Assembly (NCBI RefSeq): GCF_051594765.1
Contig: NZ_JBPPGJ010000025.1
Location: 1 to 64,000 of the forward strand
Reading direction: 5' to 3'
Length of the DNA: 64,000 nucleotides
From: Paenibacillus_AR sp051594765
Lineage (GTDB): Bacteria > Bacillota > Bacilli > Paenibacillales > NBRC-103111
Position numbers and translations under genes: made by a program. Shown here in pieces: positions 22,286-31,600 of this stretch. Numbering within the stretch: the stretch's first letter is position 1; each line of letters begins with the position of its first letter. Below the pieces are notes generated by a model. It did not search any database. It was not told the origin of the DNA and was given only the letters and a program-made list of their open reading frames with translations.

Positions 22286-23125
22286 ATGAAGAAATTGAAA
22301 AGAAGCGCAAGATTGGTGGAAATGACGCAATATTTGCTGTTCCGCCCCCATACGCTTATTCCTTTGACTACATTCGCCGAGCGCTACAGCTCGGCTAAAT
22401 CCTCGATCAGCGAGGATCTGGCCATCATCAAGGAAGTGTTCGAGATGGAGGGCCTGGGTGATCTTCAGACCTTGGCGGGTGCCGCCGGAGGCGTGAAGTT
22501 CATTCCGCGGGTGCCGAAGGCGAAGTCGCTGGGCTTCATCCAGGACATCTGCCGGCAGCTGGAGCAGCCGGAGCGTATTCTTCCCGGCGGGTACATGTAC
22601 ATGTCCGACCTGCTGGGCCGGCCTATGGTGCTGAACGAGATCGGCAAGATGTTCGCCACCGCCTTCTCCGGAAGGGACATCGACGTGGTGATGACCGTGG
22701 AGACGAAGGGCATTCCCATGGCTTACGCCGTGGCGACTCATCTGAATCTGCCGGTGGTCATCGTGCGGCGGGACAATCGGGTGACCGAAGGCTCCGCCGT
22801 CAGCATCAACTACGTCTCAGGCTCCAACAAGCGGATCCAGACCATGTCTCTCTCGAGACGGGCGCTGAAGGAGGAGTCCCGGGTGCTGATCATCGACGAC
22901 TTCATGCGCGCGGGCGGTACGATCCACGGCATGATGGACCTGCTTCAGGAGTTCCGCGCCACGGTCAAGGGCGTCGGGGTGTTCGTCGAATCCGACGAAG
23001 TGGAAGAGCATCTCGTGGACGAGTATGTGTCGCTGGCCCGGCTCTCCGGCGTGGATTCCAAGACGCGCCAGGTGAAGGTTGTGCCGGGCAACTATTTTGA
23101 CGAGGAAGAAGTCGGGGAGGACTGA
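22286..23125 (+). CDS. purR: Purine operon repressor PurR
   Basis: This 279-residue Gram-positive PurR has an N-terminal winged helix (residues about 1-75: SARLVEMTQYLLFRPHTLIP, then SSAKSSISEDLAIIKE). The phosphoribosyltransferase-like domain has the PRPP-binding loop VLIIDDFMRAGGTIHG. It represses purine synthesis and transport genes, and PRPP relieves DNA binding. The ATG has AGGGGGTG upstream. It is followed 5 bp later by ridA, so the two share a transcript, as in Bacillus. Confidence 0.96.
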   Translation: MKKLKRSARLVEMTQYLLFRPHTLIPLTTFAERYSSAKSSISEDLAIIKEVFEMEGLGDLQTLAGAAGGVKFIPRVPKAKSLGFIQDICRQLEQPERILPGGYMYMSDLLGRPMVLNEIGKMFATAFSGRDIDVVMTVETKGIPMAYAVATHLNLPVVIVRRDNRVTEGSAVSINYVSGSNKRIQTMSLSRRALKEESRVLIIDDFMRAGGTIHGMMDLLQEFRATVKGVGVFVESDEVEEHLVDEYVSLARLSGVDSKTRQVKVVPGNYFDEEEVGED

Positions 23126-23130
23126 ACGAC

Positions 23131-23520
23131 ATGTTGAAGACCATAGCGACTCCGAACGCCCCTGCGGCGATCGGCCCTTATTCCCAAGCGGTGGTGTGCG
23201 GCAGCCTGCTGTTCACCTCCGGTCAGATTCCCTTGAAGCCGGACGGGCAGCTCCTGCAGGGCGGCATCAAGGAGCAGGCGGAGCAGGTGTTTAAGAATTT
23301 GGAAGCGGTTCTAACGGAGGCGGGTTCCAGCTTCGGACAAGTGGTGAAGGCTACCGTCTTCCTGAAGGATATGAACCAGTTCGGCGAGCTGAATGAGGTG
23401 TATGCCTCCTACTTCGGCGATCACAAGCCGGCGCGCTCCACCGTAGAAGTGGCGCGGCTTCCGAGGGATGTGCTTGTCGAAATCGAGCTGGTTGCAACGA
23501 TAAATGTCGAAATAGTTTAA
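23131..23520 (+). CDS. ridA: RidA family reactive enamine/imine deaminase (YabJ)
   Basis: This 129-residue Rid protein forms trimers that hydrolyse reactive 2-aminoacrylate released by PLP enzymes. Typical blocks are APAAIGPYSQAV, LFTSGQIPL, VVKATVFLKDMNQFGELNEVY and the C-terminal arginine motif PARSTVEVARLP. YabJ has also been tied to PurR regulation in B. subtilis. It begins 5 bp after the purR stop with GGGGAGG upstream. Confidence 0.94.
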   Translation: MLKTIATPNAPAAIGPYSQAVVCGSLLFTSGQIPLKPDGQLLQGGIKEQAEQVFKNLEAVLTEAGSSFGQVVKATVFLKDMNQFGELNEVYASYFGDHKPARSTVEVARLPRDVLVEIELVATINVEIV

Positions 23521-23565
23521 GTTGTAGGATTATTTAAAAAAATACCTAAAAACCTTCAAAAAAAA

Positions 23566-23594
23566 GAAGGAATTTACCAGTTGTTGTGGAAATA
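23566..23594 (+). promoter_or_regulatory. Sigma-H-type promoter of spoVG
   Basis: GAAGGAATT (23566-23574), an 11-bp spacer and GTGGAAATA (23586-23594) fit the sigma-H pattern (RNAGGAWWT, 11-12 bp, RNNGAATWW) with one mismatch. spoVG is a classic sigma-H gene repressed by AbrB, and the AT-rich stretch 23520-23565 just upstream is suitable for AbrB binding. Confidence 0.65.
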
Positions 23595-23635
23595 TACAGC
23601 AAGTCTCGATAAGTTCAAAGGTGGTGAACAGAGAA

Positions 23636-23920
23636 GTGCAAATTACCGACGTAAGACTCCGCCGAGTCAACTCCGAAGGGAGAATGAAGGCCATCGCCTC
23701 CATTACCATCGATAATGAATTCGTGGTTCACGACATTCGCGTCATCGACGGGAACAATGGAATGTTCGTCGCCATGCCGAGCAAGCGGACCCCGGACGGA
23801 GAGTTCCGCGACATCGCTCATCCGATTTCCTCCTCCACCCGGGAGAAGATCCAAGCGGCTGTCCTCGCTGAGTACGAGAGGGCGGCAGTGGATGAGGACG
23901 TAATGGAAGAAGGAGCTTAA
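23636..23920 (+). CDS. spoVG: Septation/sporulation regulator SpoVG
   Basis: This 94-residue SpoVG is nearly identical to the family over QITDVRLRRVNSEGRMKAIA, then FVVHDIRVIDGNNGMFVAMP and SKRTPDGEFRDIAHPI. SpoVG homologues bind DNA and RNA, influence spore cortex formation in Bacillus and affect virulence genes in pathogens. The start GTG 23636 aligns with the family start and has AAAGGTGGTG 9 bp upstream. An in-frame GTG at 23621 overlaps that site. Confidence 0.95.
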   Translation: MQITDVRLRRVNSEGRMKAIASITIDNEFVVHDIRVIDGNNGMFVAMPSKRTPDGEFRDIAHPISSSTREKIQAAVLAEYERAAVDEDVMEEGA

Positions 23921-24010
23921 TAGCAAGTTCGCTATGGGAGCCGCTCGGCTCTCTTTTCTTTTGCCCCAAAGTGAGATATATTCAATATGGACTTTATACA
24001 AACGGAGTTG

Positions 24011-25420
24011 ATGGATTTGAATATATTTAGTATCGTTTTGGCCGCAGGCCAAGGGAAGCGCATGAAATCGAAGCTCTACAAGGTCCTGCACCCCGTTTGC
24101 GGCAAGCCGATGGTGGGACACGTGCTGGATGCGGTGGAGAGTCTCCAGGCAGCCCGCAAGATCGTCGTAGTCGGGCATGGAGCCGAGATGGTGAAGGAAG
24201 TTCTGGGAGACCGGGCCGAATATGTGCTGCAATCTGAGCAGCTGGGCACCGGTCATGCTGCGTTGCAGGCGAAGGATCTGCTGGCGTCCGAGGACGGCAT
24301 TACCTTCGTGGTGTGCGGGGACACCCCGCTGATCCGGGAGGAGACGCTGCGCAGCATGGTGGAGCTGCATCAAAGCCGGGGAGCCGCTGCGACGGTGCTG
24401 ACGGCGGAGTTCGCCAACCCCCACGGCTATGGCCGGGTCCTAAGGGATGCGTCCGGGCAGGTGTCGGCCATCGTCGAGCAGAAGGATTGCTCGCCTGAGC
24501 AGGCGGCGGTCCGGGAGATCAACACCGGCAGCTACTGCTTCGACAACAAGAAGCTGTTCGCCGCTCTGGCGCAGGTGAAGAACGATAATGCCCAGAAGGA
24601 GTATTATCTGACCGACGTGATCAAGATTCTGAAGGACCAGGGCGATACGGTGCTGGCCCATTGCACGGACGACCTGGCCGAGGCTATCGGCGTGAACGAC
24701 CGGGTAGCGCTTTCCGAGGCGGAGGGCCTCATGCGCAGCCGCATTATCAGGCAGCATATGGTGAACGGGGTTACGGTCATAGACCCGGGGAACACTTATA
24801 TTGAGAAGGACGTGCAGATCGGGGCGGATACCGTGCTTCTGCCGGGCTGCATCCTGAAGGGGACCACGGTGATCGGCGGGGACTGCATCATCGGCCCGTT
24901 CGTGGAGATGACGGATTCCACCGTGGGCAGCGGCGTCCACATCAAGCAGTCCGTGCTGCTCGAAGCTTCGGTCGGCAACAGCGTCAGCATCGGCCCCTTC
25001 GCCTATCTGCGTCCGGGCGCCAAGCTGGCGGACTCGGTCAAGGTCGGCGATTTCGTAGAGATCAAGAACGCCGTGATCGGCGAAGGCAGCAAGGTGCCGC
25101 ACTTGAGCTATGTCGGCGATGCCATCGTGGGCAGCGGCGTCAACATCGGCTGCGGCGTCATTACGGCCAACTACGACGGCTTCAATAAATCGACTACGGA
25201 GATTGAGGACGGCGCCTTCATCGGCAGCAACTCCAACCTGATTGCTCCGGTCAAGATCGGCAAAGGCGCGTATGTGGTAGCGGGCTCCACCATCACCCAA
25301 GAGGTGGGGGAGAACGACGTGGCCATCGCGCGTGAGCGCCAAGTGAACAAAAAGGGGTATGCGGAGAAGATCCGCAACCGCTTCAAGGCGAAGAAGGATC
25401 AGGACAAGGAATCACATTAA
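24011..25420 (+). CDS. glmU: Bifunctional UDP-GlcNAc pyrophosphorylase / glucosamine-1-phosphate acetyltransferase
   Basis: GlmU makes UDP-N-acetylglucosamine for peptidoglycan in two steps. The N-terminal uridyltransferase has LAAGQGKRMKSKLYKVLHPV and CGDTPLI. The C-terminal left-handed beta-helix has hexapeptide repeats (IGADTVLLPGCILKG onwards), and YVGDAIVGSGVNIGCG with NYDGFNKS makes up the acetyl-CoA site. The protein is 469 residues from ATG 24011. TTG 24017 is an alternative with better spacing from the ACGGAG site. prs follows 46 bp later, as in Bacillus. Confidence 0.95.
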   Translation: MDLNIFSIVLAAGQGKRMKSKLYKVLHPVCGKPMVGHVLDAVESLQAARKIVVVGHGAEMVKEVLGDRAEYVLQSEQLGTGHAALQAKDLLASEDGITFVVCGDTPLIREETLRSMVELHQSRGAAATVLTAEFANPHGYGRVLRDASGQVSAIVEQKDCSPEQAAVREINTGSYCFDNKKLFAALAQVKNDNAQKEYYLTDVIKILKDQGDTVLAHCTDDLAEAIGVNDRVALSEAEGLMRSRIIRQHMVNGVTVIDPGNTYIEKDVQIGADTVLLPGCILKGTTVIGGDCIIGPFVEMTDSTVGSGVHIKQSVLLEASVGNSVSIGPFAYLRPGAKLADSVKVGDFVEIKNAVIGEGSKVPHLSYVGDAIVGSGVNIGCGVITANYDGFNKSTTEIEDGAFIGSNSNLIAPVKIGKGAYVVAGSTITQEVGENDVAIARERQVNKKGYAEKIRNRFKAKKDQDKESH

Positions 25421-25466
25421 CCTTTCTGGATACCCAGCAAGGCCGACTTCCGAGGGGGAACCGTTA

Positions 25467-26417
25467 GTGGCTTATCTAGACCCGAAATTGAAGATTTTCA
25501 CCTGCAACTCCAACCCGAAGCTGGCTCAGGAAATCAGCGCCTACATCGGCCTTCCTCTGGGGGACGCCGAGGCGCTCCAATTCAGCGACGGAGAGATCCG
25601 CATCAAGCTTAATGAAAGCGTACGGGGCTGTGACGTCTACGTGATCCAGTCCACCTGTTATCCGGTCAATGACAACCTGATGGAGCTTCTCGTGATGGTC
25701 GACGCCTTGAAGCGTGCTTCCGCCAAGAGCATCAACGTGGTCATGCCGTATTACGGCTATGCGCGGCAGGACCGCAAAGCGCGTTCCCGTGATCCGATCA
25801 CCGCCAAGCTGGTTGCGAAGATGATCGAAACCGCAGGCGCCAACCGGGTCATCAGCATGGACCTGCACGCCACCCAGATCCAGGGCTTCTTCGACATTCC
25901 CGTGGATCACCTGCTGGGAGTCACCATCCTAGGCAAGTACTTCCGCAACAAAAGCTTCCCGAACGTAACCGTCGTCTCCCCGGACCACGGCGGCGTCGTC
26001 CGCGCCCGCAGGCTGGCCGACTATCTGTCCGCGCCGCTGGCCATCATTGACAAGCGCCGCCCGGAGCCCAACGTCTCGGAGGTCATGAACATCATCGGCG
26101 ACATTAAGGGCCGCACGGCCATTCTGATCGACGACATCATCGATACGGCCGGCACCATGGTGCTGGCGGCCAACGCCTTGAAGGAATACGGCGCCGAGTC
26201 CGTATACGCCTGCTCCACCCATCCGGTCCTGTCCGGTCCGGCCATGGAGCGCATCGACAAGTCGCCGCTGCAGGAGCTGGTTGTCACCAACACCATTCCG
26301 CTGCTTCACCCGGAGCCGTCCTCCAAGGTGAAGGTGCTGTCTGTGGCTCCGACCATCGGGGAAGCGATCATCCGCATCCACGAGCAGCTGCCGATCAGCA
26401 AGCTCTTCGAGGATTAA
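25467..26417 (+). CDS. prs: Ribose-phosphate pyrophosphokinase (PRPP synthase)
   Basis: This 316-residue enzyme makes PRPP from ribose-5-phosphate and ATP for nucleotides, His, Trp and NAD. Key parts are FSDGEIRIKLNESVRG, the flexible loop PYYGYARQDRKARSRDPITA and the PRPP-binding IDDIIDTAGTM. The start GTG 25467 has CGAGGGGG 9 bp upstream. The long open frame beginning at 25359 overlaps glmU and was rejected. Its product feeds PurR, HprT and NadC encoded in the same window. Confidence 0.96.
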   Translation: MAYLDPKLKIFTCNSNPKLAQEISAYIGLPLGDAEALQFSDGEIRIKLNESVRGCDVYVIQSTCYPVNDNLMELLVMVDALKRASAKSINVVMPYYGYARQDRKARSRDPITAKLVAKMIETAGANRVISMDLHATQIQGFFDIPVDHLLGVTILGKYFRNKSFPNVTVVSPDHGGVVRARRLADYLSAPLAIIDKRRPEPNVSEVMNIIGDIKGRTAILIDDIIDTAGTMVLAANALKEYGAESVYACSTHPVLSGPAMERIDKSPLQELVVTNTIPLLHPEPSSKVKVLSVAPTIGEAIIRIHEQLPISKLFED

Positions 26418-26446
26418 GGGACAGCTGGATGGAACCTCCTGATTTT

Positions 26447-26456
26447 GGGCATACTA
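26447..26456 (+). promoter_or_regulatory. GGGCATACTA element before ctc
   Basis: GGGCATACTA is identical to the element before yabS and differs at one base from that before fin. No good -35 partner is evident, so whether it is a forespore promoter is uncertain. In B. subtilis, ctc is under sigma-B. Confidence 0.35.
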
Positions 26457-26525
26457 GAAGGTAGATTGCTGGTTCTACTGGTATCGATCACTAGTGCAGC
26501 CGAAAAGGCCAGGAGGTTCTCACAT

Positions 26526-27170
26526 ATGGTACTGTCATTGAAAGCGGAAGTCCGCGACGGCTCGACGAAACATGCGGTGAAGCAGCTTCGCTCTTCGGGC
26601 AAGGTTCCGGGGGTGGTATACGGCAAGAAGGTCGGCAGCACGACCATCGCTGTGGAAGCGAAGGAGCTCCTGATGCTGCTTCGTTCCAATCCCCACGCCA
26701 TCGTCGAGATGGATCTCCCGCAGGGAGGCAAGCAGCCCGTCATGATCCATGAGGTGCAGCGGGACAAGATCACCCGGAATCTGCTGCATATCGACTTCCA
26801 CCAGATCAACATGGACGAGCCCGTCCGCACCTCCGTCACCTTGGAGCTGGTGGGTGAGCCCAAGGGCGAGCAGGAGGGCGGCATGCTGCAGGTGCAGATG
26901 CACGAGGTCGAGATCCGCTGCTTGCCGGCGCTTATACCCGGGGCCATCCGATACGACATCTCGGCCATGGAGCTGGGCGACACCGTCCTGGTGCGGGATC
27001 TGGTCATGCCGGAAGGCATCGAGCTGAAGTCTCACGCGGAGGATGTGGTGGCGACCCTCTTGGCGCCGCAGAAGGAAGCGGAGGAGCCGGATGAGGCAGC
27101 TGCACAAGCGGAAGCCAAGGGCAAGCCTGCTGCAGAGGCCGTGCAGCAAACGGCGGAGACCGTATCCTGA
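26526..27170 (+). CDS. ctc: 50S ribosomal protein L25 / general stress protein Ctc
   Basis: This 214-residue protein is of the long L25/TL5 (CTC) type. The N-terminal L25 domain that binds 5S rRNA spans about residues 1-92 (KQLRSSGKVPGVVYG). The C-terminal beta domain spans about 95-185, and an Ala/Glu-rich acidic tail ends the protein. Ctc is stress-induced in Bacillus. The ATG 26526 follows CAGGAGG. The frame open from 26445 lacks family similarity before this point. A terminator follows 9 bp after the stop. Confidence 0.94.
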   Translation: MVLSLKAEVRDGSTKHAVKQLRSSGKVPGVVYGKKVGSTTIAVEAKELLMLLRSNPHAIVEMDLPQGGKQPVMIHEVQRDKITRNLLHIDFHQINMDEPVRTSVTLELVGEPKGEQEGGMLQVQMHEVEIRCLPALIPGAIRYDISAMELGDTVLVRDLVMPEGIELKSHAEDVVATLLAPQKEAEEPDEAAAQAEAKGKPAAEAVQQTAETVS

Positions 27171-27178
27171 ACAGAAAG

Positions 27179-27212
27179 AACGGGCGGCAACCTTCGTTGC
27201 GCCCGTTTTTTA
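27179..27212 (+). terminator. Terminator after ctc
   Basis: AACGGGC(G)GCAAC pairs with GTTGCGCCCGTT with one bulged G and a CTTC loop, followed by TTTTTT. Confidence 0.9.
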
Positions 27213-27267
27213 TTTTGATATCCGAGGTAAGAGGGTTCCTGAGCAGCGATAGAGCGCTTACATTCCT

Positions 27268-27468
27268 TCAGTAACCGGGCCGTGAGATGAACGTGTAGAG
27301 GCTCCTCCGGTAATAAAGGTTGCCGATCTTGATGAACTCCCGGGATATGCCTTGGACGAAACCGATATCCAAGTGCCGGCGGCCATTGTACACCTGAACG
27401 GGAATGCCGTGCTCCATATGGTCGAGGAAATGGATGTCCTCGCTCAATACTTGGCCGAAAGAATACAC
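27268..27468 (-). CDS. Small 66-residue protein, paralogue 3 of 3 (unknown function)
   Basis: This 66-residue protein is homologous to those at 19834-20034 and 20071-20271. The core GIPVQVYNGRRHLDIGFVQG aligns with GTPVRIYFDRRYLDGRYMGI of paralogue 2, followed by the strands FIKIGNLYYRR and LYTFISR. The start is GTG 27468, chosen because ATAAGGAGG lies 6 bp upstream on the minus strand. The longer frame to 27606 has no family match. It lies alone on the minus strand between ctc and pth. Function unknown. Confidence 0.75.
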   Translation of the reverse strand: MYSFGQVLSEDIHFLDHMEHGIPVQVYNGRRHLDIGFVQGISREFIKIGNLYYRRSLYTFISRPGY

Positions 27469-27673
27469 GATTAACCTCCTTATGGAAACGGATTGTGCGT
27501 ATCGACAGCATGCCGTTTGCCCGGGCTCCACCGGTTGTTGAAGGATCCGCGGGGCCGGTATTTCGAATAGAGGCTTATATGAGATATGACAAAGGATACC
27601 ATGCAAAGGTTTGATCTGAAAATCATGTTTTTGTAAAAAATCTTCATAAATGGCGTCAAAGGGGAGAAACCGG

Positions 27674-28237
27674 ATGAAATGGTTTGTAGGGCTGGGAAAT
27701 CCAGGGAACCAATATGAGAAAACGCGTCACAACGTCGGGTTCATGGCGCTGGACCGGGCGGCGGCGGAATGGGGAATCGCCTGGAAGCCCCACGGGAAGA
27801 GCAAGGCCCTCGTCGGAGAGGGGAACGTCCAGGGGGAGAAGGTCGTGCTGATCAAGCCACAGACCTATATGAATTTGTCCGGCGAATCGGTCCGGGGCTT
27901 CATGGACTTCTACAAGGCGAAGCTGGAGGATATGGTGGTGCTCTACGATGACCTCGATACCCCGTTCGGGCAGATCCGGCTCAGGTATCAGGGAAGCGCC
28001 GGCGGGCACAACGGCATCAAGTCCATCATCGCTCACACAGGCACGCAGACCTTCAACCGGATCCGGATCGGAATCTCGCGCCCGCAGCCGGGCTTCGACA
28101 TCGCGAACTACGTCCTGGCCGACTTTCGCAAGGAGGAGTTCAAGGAGCTGCCGGCGGTGCTGGAGCGGACCGGGGACGCCATGACCTTCGCCCTCTCCCA
28201 TACCTTCGAGCAGACCATGGCCAAATACAACGGGTAA
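27674..28237 (+). CDS. pth: Peptidyl-tRNA hydrolase
   Basis: This 187-residue enzyme releases tRNA from prematurely dropped peptidyl-tRNA. Motifs are FVGLGNPGNQYEKTRHNVGF (with the catalytic His), KPQTYMNLSGESV, and YDDLDTPFGQIRLR followed by GSAGGHNGIKSII. The ATG 27674 follows AGGGGAGA. fin and mfd lie downstream, the same pth-fin-mfd order as in B. subtilis. Confidence 0.96.
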   Translation: MKWFVGLGNPGNQYEKTRHNVGFMALDRAAAEWGIAWKPHGKSKALVGEGNVQGEKVVLIKPQTYMNLSGESVRGFMDFYKAKLEDMVVLYDDLDTPFGQIRLRYQGSAGGHNGIKSIIAHTGTQTFNRIRIGISRPQPGFDIANYVLADFRKEEFKELPAVLERTGDAMTFALSHTFEQTMAKYNG

Positions 28238-28253
28238 CGAAAGTGCGGCGCCC

Positions 28254-28284
28254 GTATGGAAACCCTCCTGTTCAGGGCATACTG
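28254..28284 (+). promoter_or_regulatory. Candidate sigma-F promoter of fin
   Basis: GTATG (28254-28258), 16 bp and GGGCATACTG (28275-28284) fit the sigma-F pattern with small deviations. B. subtilis fin is known to be transcribed in the forespore by sigma-F. Confidence 0.6.
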
Positions 28285-28316
28285 TCAGGTATACCATGAA
28301 TGCGGGAGGCATACAT

Positions 28317-28547
28317 ATGGCCATAAAGTACATTTGCCGTCATTGCCACACAGATATCGGACAGATCGACAGCGACGCGGTCAGCGAATTCCAGCTGGGC
28401 TTCCATTTCTTGACCCCTGATGAGCGTAGAGATATAATAGCATATAGCCAAAATGGCGACGTAACGGTCAAAGTGACATGCGATTACTGCAGGCAGGCCC
28501 TGGAGACCCATCCGGAGCTTGTGCTCGTCGCCAATCCGCTTCAATAA
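28317..28547 (+). CDS. fin: Anti-sigma-F factor Fin (YabK)
   Basis: This 76-residue protein has the same length as B. subtilis Fin. Two cysteine pairs (YICRHCHT at the N-terminus and TCDYCRQAL near the C-terminus) make a zinc-binding fold. Fin shuts off sigma-F in the forespore so that sigma-G can take over the core polymerase. The ATG 28317 follows GCGGGAGG. An upstream in-frame ATG at 28296 lies before this site. Confidence 0.93.
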   Translation: MAIKYICRHCHTDIGQIDSDAVSEFQLGFHFLTPDERRDIIAYSQNGDVTVKVTCDYCRQALETHPELVLVANPLQ

Positions 28548-28563
28548 GGCATAGCAGTATGGT

Positions 28564-28610
28564 GACAAGGCCTTGGCGAGGATTCGCCCGGGCTTTTTTT
28601 GGATGCCAAA
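28564..28610 (+). terminator. Terminator between fin and mfd
   Basis: AAGGCCTTGGCGA pairs imperfectly with TCGCCCGGGCTT around a small loop and is followed by TTTTTTT. Confidence 0.7.
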
Positions 28611-28689
28611 AAGAAGAGCATGCTCCGCCTCTTACCGGGGGCCGGGGCACAATCCAGTATGTCCGCAAGGTATAAGGAGTGGTTCTACG

Positions 28690-31600
28690 TTGCAGGCCTT
28701 GATACATGCCTTTTCCCAAGATCCCGACTTCCGTTCCATCGCATCAGGGCTTGCGGGCGGACTTCGAGAGCAGATCATCTCAGGCCTCTCCGGTTCATCC
28801 CGGCAGGTCATGATCGCGGCCCTAGCCGTAGAAGCCCAGCGGCCGGTCGTGGTGCTAACGCACAATATGTTTGCCGCCCAAAAAATCACGGAGGACCTGA
28901 CGGAATGTCTCTCCTCCGATCAAGTGATCCTGTTCCCCGCCCAGGAGCTGATGGTGGCGGAGATGGTCGCCCAAAGCCCGGAGATGCTGTCTCGGCGAAT
29001 TGACGCCCTGACGCGCCTTGCCGCCGGCTTTCGGGGCGTTCTTGTCGTTCCTTACGCCGGGCTGCGGAAGCTGCTTCCGCCCCAGCAGGTGTTCGCCGAA
29101 GCCTTAATCCGCGTGAAGACCGGGGAGACGGTCCAGCTGGACAGCCTGCTCCGCAGGATGTCGGCCATGGGCTACGAGCGGTCGGACAAGGTGGAGAATA
29201 AGGGCGAAATGAGTGTCCGCGGCGGCATTCTGGACTTCTTCCCGATGACGGCTCCCAACCCGTACCGCATCGAGCTGTTCGATGACGAAGTGGATTCCAT
29301 CCGGACCTTCGATACGGCCGAGCAGCGGTCCATCGAGAAGCTGGACGAGGTGGAGATCCGCCCTTGCAAGGAGCTTCTCGCCGATAGTAAGCGATTCCAA
29401 AGCGCGGCCCAGCATGCCTACGAGCTGCTGCAGGACCAGCTGTCCAAGATGTCGGACCGCTCAGCCAAGACCAAGCTGCAGGAAGAGATCATGCAGGAGA
29501 TCGAGATGCTCCGGCAGGAGCAGTATTTCCCCGCTATGGCCAAGTATATCTCCATGCTGTATCCCGAGCGCCAGACGCTCTTGGACCAGCTGCCGCCGGA
29601 TACGGTGCTCGTCATCGACGAGCCGGCCCGGATCGTGGAGACGGCCAAGCAGCTGGAGCGGGACGAGGCCGAATGGATTACCGGCATGCTGCAGGAGGGC
29701 AAGAGCCTGCCTGCCTTCGTCATCTCCAAGCCGTATGAATCGCTTCTGCACCGCAAGCCGTTCCCCTGTGTGTACTTGTCCCTGTTCCTCCGCCAGGTGG
29801 CGGGGGCCAGCCCGCAGAACATCGTCAACGTGCCTTGCCGTCCCATGCAGAACTTCCACGGCCAGATGAACGTGCTGAAGTCGGAGATGGAGCGGTGGAG
29901 GAAGACCGGCTCCAAGGTGCTGCTCTTGGCCCAAGGCCGGGAACGGATCGATAAGGTCCGCCGCGTGCTGCAGGATTACCATATTGAGGAGCCCGAGCTG
30001 ATTCTGGATGGCAACCTGCAGGCCGGCTTCGAGATTCCTTCCGTCCGGCTGGTGGTCATCACCGAAGGAGAGCTCTTCACCCAGAAGCAGCGCAAGGCCC
30101 GGAAGATCGACAAGAAGCTGGAGAATGCCGAGCGGATCAAGAGCTATCAGGAGCTGAAGGTCGGCGATTATGTGGTTCATGTAAACCATGGCATCGGCAA
30201 ATACGTCGGCATCGGCACGCTGGAGATCAACGGGATCCACAAGGACTATATTCATATCTTATATGCCGGAGGCGACAAGCTCTCCGTCCCGATCGACCAG
30301 ATCGACCTGATTCAGAAGTACGTGGGAGCCGACGAAGGCAAGGAGCCCAAGATCTACAAGCTGGGCGGCACGGAGTGGAGCAAGGTCAAGAGCAAGGCCC
30401 GCTCGGCCGTTCAGGACATTGCGGACGACCTGATCAAGCTGTACGCAGAGCGGCAGTCCCGTCCCGGCTATGCGTTCAGCAAGGACACGCCGTACCAGAA
30501 GGACTTCGAGGGGATGTTCCCCTACGAGGAGACCCGGGACCAGAGCCGGGCCATCGAGGAGATCAAGGTGGACATGGAGCGTTCTCGTCCGATGGACCGT
30601 CTGCTCTGCGGCGACGTGGGCTACGGCAAGACGGAGGTGGCCATCCGGGCCGCCTTCAAGGCGGCAATCGACGGCAAGCAGGTGGCTGTGCTGGTACCGA
30701 CGACCATCCTGGCCCAGCAGCATTACGAGACCTTCAAGGAGCGGTTCTCCGGCTTCCCCTTCAACGTTCAGGTGCTGAGCCGGTTCCGGTCCAAGAAGGA
30801 ACAGAACGAGACGATCAAGGGAGTCAAGAACGGAACGGTGGACGTCGTCATCGGCACCCATCGTCTCTTGTCCACCGATATGGTATGGAAGGACCTGGGC
30901 CTTCTCATTGTGGACGAGGAGCAGCGGTTCGGCGTGTCTCACAAGGAGAAGCTGAAGCGGCTGAAGACGAATGTGGACGTGCTGACCTTGACCGCTACCC
31001 CGATTCCGCGGACCCTGCACATGTCCATGCTGGGCGTCCGGGATCTCTCCGTCATCGAGACCCCGCCGGAGAACCGTTTCCCGGTTCAAACCTATGTGGT
31101 CGAGTACGGCAACGCGCTGGTGCGGGAGGCCATCGAGCGGGAGCTGGCCCGTGAGGGGCAGGTGTACTTCCTGTACAACCGGGTCCAAGGCATCCAGCAG
31201 ATGGCGGACCAGATTACCATGCTGGTACCGGATGCACGGGTGGCGGTGGCCCACGGGCAGATGTCCGAGCAGGAGCTGGAGAAGACCATCCTGGACTTCC
31301 TGGACGGAGAATACGACGTCTTGGTCAGCACCAGCATCATCGAGACCGGCGTGGACATCCCCAATGTGAACACGCTGATCGTCCATGATGCGGATAAGAT
31401 GGGCTTGTCCCAGCTGTATCAGCTCCGCGGCCGGGTAGGCCGGTCCAACCGGATCGCCTATGCGTACTTTACCTACCAGCGGGACAAGGTCCTGACCGAG
31501 GTGGCGGAGAAGCGGCTGCAGGCCATTAAGGAATTCACCGAGCTGGGCTCCGGCTTCAAGATCGCCATGCGGGACCTGTCCATCCGGGGCGCGGGCAATC

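Noticed and set aside
28573..28689. N-terminal extension of mfd to give 1214 residues
   Set aside because: It runs through a terminator and the ribosome-binding site. TTG 28690 gives the family length.
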